A stretch of DNA of 14,186 bases from Candidatus Iainarchaeum sp. GTDB taxonomy: Archaea > Iainarchaeota > Iainarchaeia > Iainarchaeales > JAAZKV01. The stretch is taken from NCBI GenBank assembly GCA_018651445.1, contig JABIDZ010000095.1:1-14186 (forward strand), read 5' to 3'. Under the pieces are notes generated by a model. It was not told the origin of the DNA, searched no databases, and saw only the letters and a program-made list of their open reading frames with translations. Made by a program: the position numbers and the translations under genes. The number at the start of each line of letters is the position of its first letter. Position 1 is the first letter of the stretch. This document shows, in pieces, positions 12,667 through 14,186 of this stretch.

Positions 12667-12725
12667 ATTTACTTCATCACGGGCGATAATATTAGGTAGA
12701 TTCAGGTTTTTTAAAGTTGCTATTT
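12667..12725 (-). repeat. Imperfect direct repeat, copy 2: promoter plus truncated C/D sRNA copy
   Basis: It matches 7908-7967: 18 identical bases at 12667-12684, a TTTAAAAAACC promoter element, and TGCTATTT spanning the hydrolase stop codon. It keeps the C box GTGATGA (12680-12674) and the guide start AGTAAAT. After that the D' place reads TTGA, and no C' box or CTGA D box follows. It is therefore not an intact C/D sRNA gene by the box rules. It may be a broken duplicate, a hybrid junction, or a promoter making an unrelated short RNA. Confidence 0.65.
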
Positions 12726-13463
12726 GAAAAAATCAACTAGAACTTTATGCGCTTCAGAGAAGTTCCCATTAACCCCCAAGTTATGCCCTGCGCCTTTTAC
12801 CGTGTGCAACTTTGCATTCGGAAAACATTTCACGGCTCTTTTTGCAGCTAGCGGATCAACGTCCTCGTCTTTATCCCCTTGAATTATTAGAGTAGGAATC
12901 GCAACGTCTTTTGCTCGTTCATACATTGAGTATGGATAGCACGACTTGATATAATCAAAAGTGACTTTGTATAAATCACCCGCGCCACTATAATATTCCA
13001 CAAAGCCTTGTTCTTTAAATTCCGCGAGTTTTTCTTTTCCGTATTCTTTCAAACTAAGTTCTTTGTAATCTACTACTGGCGCTCTTAAAACTAATCGTTT
13101 AATTTCAGGATGAGAAAGTGCAACCGCAAAAACTGCTAGCCCGCCGTAGCTAGTGCCAATCAAACTAATATTTTCGTAACCTAATCCTTTACAATAATCC
13201 ATCGATGCTTCAATTTGTTTAATGTAGTTTGGAATATTTACTTTTGTTAAAAAATCAAGTTCGGATTCACCCATATTATCTAAATCAATTCGCAAAGCAT
13301 TGATTCCAATTTTGTTTAATTCTTCAGAAACATTTTTTGCACCCGTTTCTTTATTCGATCTAAAACCATGCACTACAATAGCAATTTCTTTTTTGTCATC
13401 AACTTTGTGTAAAACTCCACAAATCTTTCCAAAAGGACCATCAAAAAAAACTTTCTCTTGCAA
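12720..13463 (-). CDS. Alpha/beta hydrolase
   Basis: A 247-residue cytoplasmic serine hydrolase, close to the usual size for the fold. Seen (residues from the TTG start): the oxyanion-hole HGF near 32, a conserved RIDLDNMGES near 58, the nucleophile elbow GTSYGG with Ser near 105, acid GDKDEDVD near 197-204 and His in GAGHNLG near 227. The pattern resembles archaeal esterase, dienelactone-hydrolase or S9-like hydrolases; the substrate is not known. Starting codon: a longer frame would overlap the PHP gene by 55 bases. The TTG at 13463 is preferred because GGTGATC (13473-13467) stands just before it, overlapping the PHP stop codon. A GTG at 13472 is a weaker alternative. It forms an operon with the PHP gene, and its stop lies inside the direct repeat. 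The missing-ATG start suggests coupled, lower-level translation. Confidence 0.87.
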   Translation of the reverse strand: MQEKVFFDGPFGKICGVLHKVDDKKEIAIVVHGFRSNKETGAKNVSEELNKIGINALRIDLDNMGESELDFLTKVNIPNYIKQIEASMDYCKGLGYENISLIGTSYGGLAVFAVALSHPEIKRLVLRAPVVDYKELSLKEYGKEKLAEFKEQGFVEYYSGAGDLYKVTFDYIKSCYPYSMYERAKDVAIPTLIIQGDKDEDVDPLAAKRAVKCFPNAKLHTVKGAGHNLGVNGNFSEAHKVLVDFFK

Positions 13464-13466
13464 AAA

Positions 13467-13473
13467 GATCACC
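13467..13473 (-). promoter_or_regulatory. Shine-Dalgarno GGTGATC overlapping a stop codon
   Basis: GGTGATC is a near-perfect anti-Shine-Dalgarno match and contains the TGA stop of the PHP gene (13471-13469). It lies 3 bases before the TTG at 13463. It decides the hydrolase start and implies termination-reinitiation. Confidence 0.6.
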
Positions 13474-14146
13474 TTTCTTTCATCCAGTGTCTGCGAGCCA
13501 TTTGGGTTTGGAAATGATGCCAAACTTTAGCTGTGTCCATTGGTTCAGGGATTGTTTTACCTTTCTTTAGTTCGCGTCTTACCCCTTCAAGAGTAGTTGC
13601 TTTGATTTCTGTTAAACCGTTTCCTACTTCTTCAGGAGTATGCGCGTCACTTGTTGCTAAAGGCGCAACTTTTCCCTTTGCTTTTGTTTCATAAAAATCT
13701 AGCGCGTTATCATTAAGACCCATATAATATGCTCGCGCATTAAACACTTCCATTGCAGTGAAATGCTTTAACTTTTTTGGAAAATCTTTAAAGTTTTTTC
13801 TAGGCCAATCAAAAGGATGAGGACAAGACAGCAAAGCATCTTGTGATTTTACTTCATCAAGAATCTTTCCAAAAGAAGTTGGTTTGATTTCTTCCTGCAG
13901 AAAATACGCGATAACTTCTCCGTTACATTTACCGTTTTCAATAACCTTTATTTCTTCTCCAGGAACTAATAACACACCTGCTTTCTTTGCTTTCTCTTTT
14001 ACCTTGCCTTTTGTATACGCATTCATATTGTCGTGATCTGTTAACGAAAAACCCCATTTGTGTTTCTTGCATTTTTTGATAATTGTTTCAGGTTTAGATA
14101 GAGCATCTACGCTGTAACGCGAATGTAAGTGTAAATCAAATAACAT
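13469..14146 (-). CDS. PHP-domain metal-dependent phosphoesterase
   Basis: A 225-residue stand-alone PHP protein, a family that hydrolyses phosphoesters with a metal cluster. The metal-binding motifs are in order: FDLHLHSRYSVDA (His6, His8, residues 3-15), SLTDHDNM (Asp37, His38, Asp39), GEE at 63-65, SCPHPF (His110) and SDAHTPEEVG (Asp167, His169). All expected ligands are present, so it should be active; the substrate could be a small phosphorylated compound or a nucleotide, and cannot be told. No signal or membrane segment is present. The ATG at 14146 has a TATA box 26 bases upstream and is probably leaderless. The alpha/beta hydrolase follows on the same transcript, with its ribosome site overlapping this stop codon, so the two may act in one pathway; that is inferred from order only. 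Confidence 0.9.
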   Translation of the reverse strand: MLFDLHLHSRYSVDALSKPETIIKKCKKHKWGFSLTDHDNMNAYTKGKVKEKAKKAGVLLVPGEEIKVIENGKCNGEVIAYFLQEEIKPTSFGKILDEVKSQDALLSCPHPFDWPRKNFKDFPKKLKHFTAMEVFNARAYYMGLNDNALDFYETKAKGKVAPLATSDAHTPEEVGNGLTEIKATTLEGVRRELKKGKTIPEPMDTAKVWHHFQTQMARRHWMKER

Positions 14147-14168
14147 AATAATCTATAGAAAAGAGAAC

Positions 14169-14176
14169 TATTTAAA
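14169..14176 (-). promoter_or_regulatory. TATA box TTTAAATA with BRE-like CC
   Basis: CCTTTAAATAG on the minus strand is centred about 26 bases before the ATG at 14146 and fits a leaderless PHP-hydrolase operon transcript. Confidence 0.6.
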
Positions 14177-14186
14177 GGAATTCCAA

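Noticed and set aside
12630..12690. Intact second C/D box sRNA
   Set aside because: Only the C box matches; the D' place is TTGA and no C' or D box was found, so it is reported as a partial copy only.
1..14186. tRNA, rRNA, CRISPR array, transposase or integrase
   Set aside because: None was recognised on either strand when reading the gaps and coding regions; a covariance-model search would be decisive for RNA genes.

Overview
The window looks archaeal and most resembles a small-genome DPANN-type archaeon, although lineage is an inference. The DNA is AT-rich and genes are tightly packed. Most first genes carry an archaeal TATA box 25-27 bases before the start codon and no Shine-Dalgarno site, which is the leaderless pattern. 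Genes inside operons instead use GGTGA or GAGGAG-type sites. A C/D box guide RNA gene sits in the middle. Gene types agree with this: a TraB-family membrane protein, an archaeal-type enolase, a CDP-alcohol phosphatidyltransferase, very small membrane proteins, and large signal-peptide surface proteins.

Layout, left to right. At 1-480 (minus) is a 128-residue multi-pass membrane protein with an unusually strong promoter, ribosome site and hairpin terminator. At 531-3432 (minus) lie an enolase, a DapA/aldolase-fold protein and a HAD-like protein; the last two form an operon. All three have substitutions at active-site positions, and the aldolase-fold protein lacks its Schiff-base lysine. At 3454-3463 one TATA element appears to serve both the HAD-like gene and a divergent 49-residue membrane protein. 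At 3676-4713 (minus) is an exported protein with a coiled coil and membrane anchor, with a 16-bp perfect palindrome in its promoter. Divergent from it is an unrecognised basic protein (4794-5243, plus), followed by a TraB-family protein (5327-6481, plus). The TraB gene overlaps tail to tail by 9 bases with a small tRNA-binding-fold protein (6473-6799, minus).

From 6848 to 7850 (minus), a CDP-alcohol phosphatidyltransferase is coupled to an arginine-tailed protein. Just upstream is a C/D box sRNA (about 7869-7927, minus) with both C/D and C'/D' box pairs and two 12-nt guides. From 7962 to 12555 (minus) comes a surface-protein module: a secreted protein built of phage tail-fibre-like motifs (9569-12169), a membrane-anchored partner with Ig-like and Cys-rich parts and a lysine-rich tail (7962-9563), and a small unknown protein (12280-12555). 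An imperfect direct repeat of about 60 bases flanks this module. It spans the stop codon of the gene before it, the sRNA promoter and the first half of the sRNA. This suggests an inserted or duplicated island between a hydrolase gene and the sRNA. At 12720-14146 (minus) a PHP phosphoesterase and an alpha/beta hydrolase form an operon.

The most interesting points are the guide RNA and its partial duplicate bracketing a putative cell-contact module, the run of three active-site-altered metabolic-fold proteins, and the compact two-way leaderless promoter. No rRNA, tRNA, CRISPR array or transposase was recognised.
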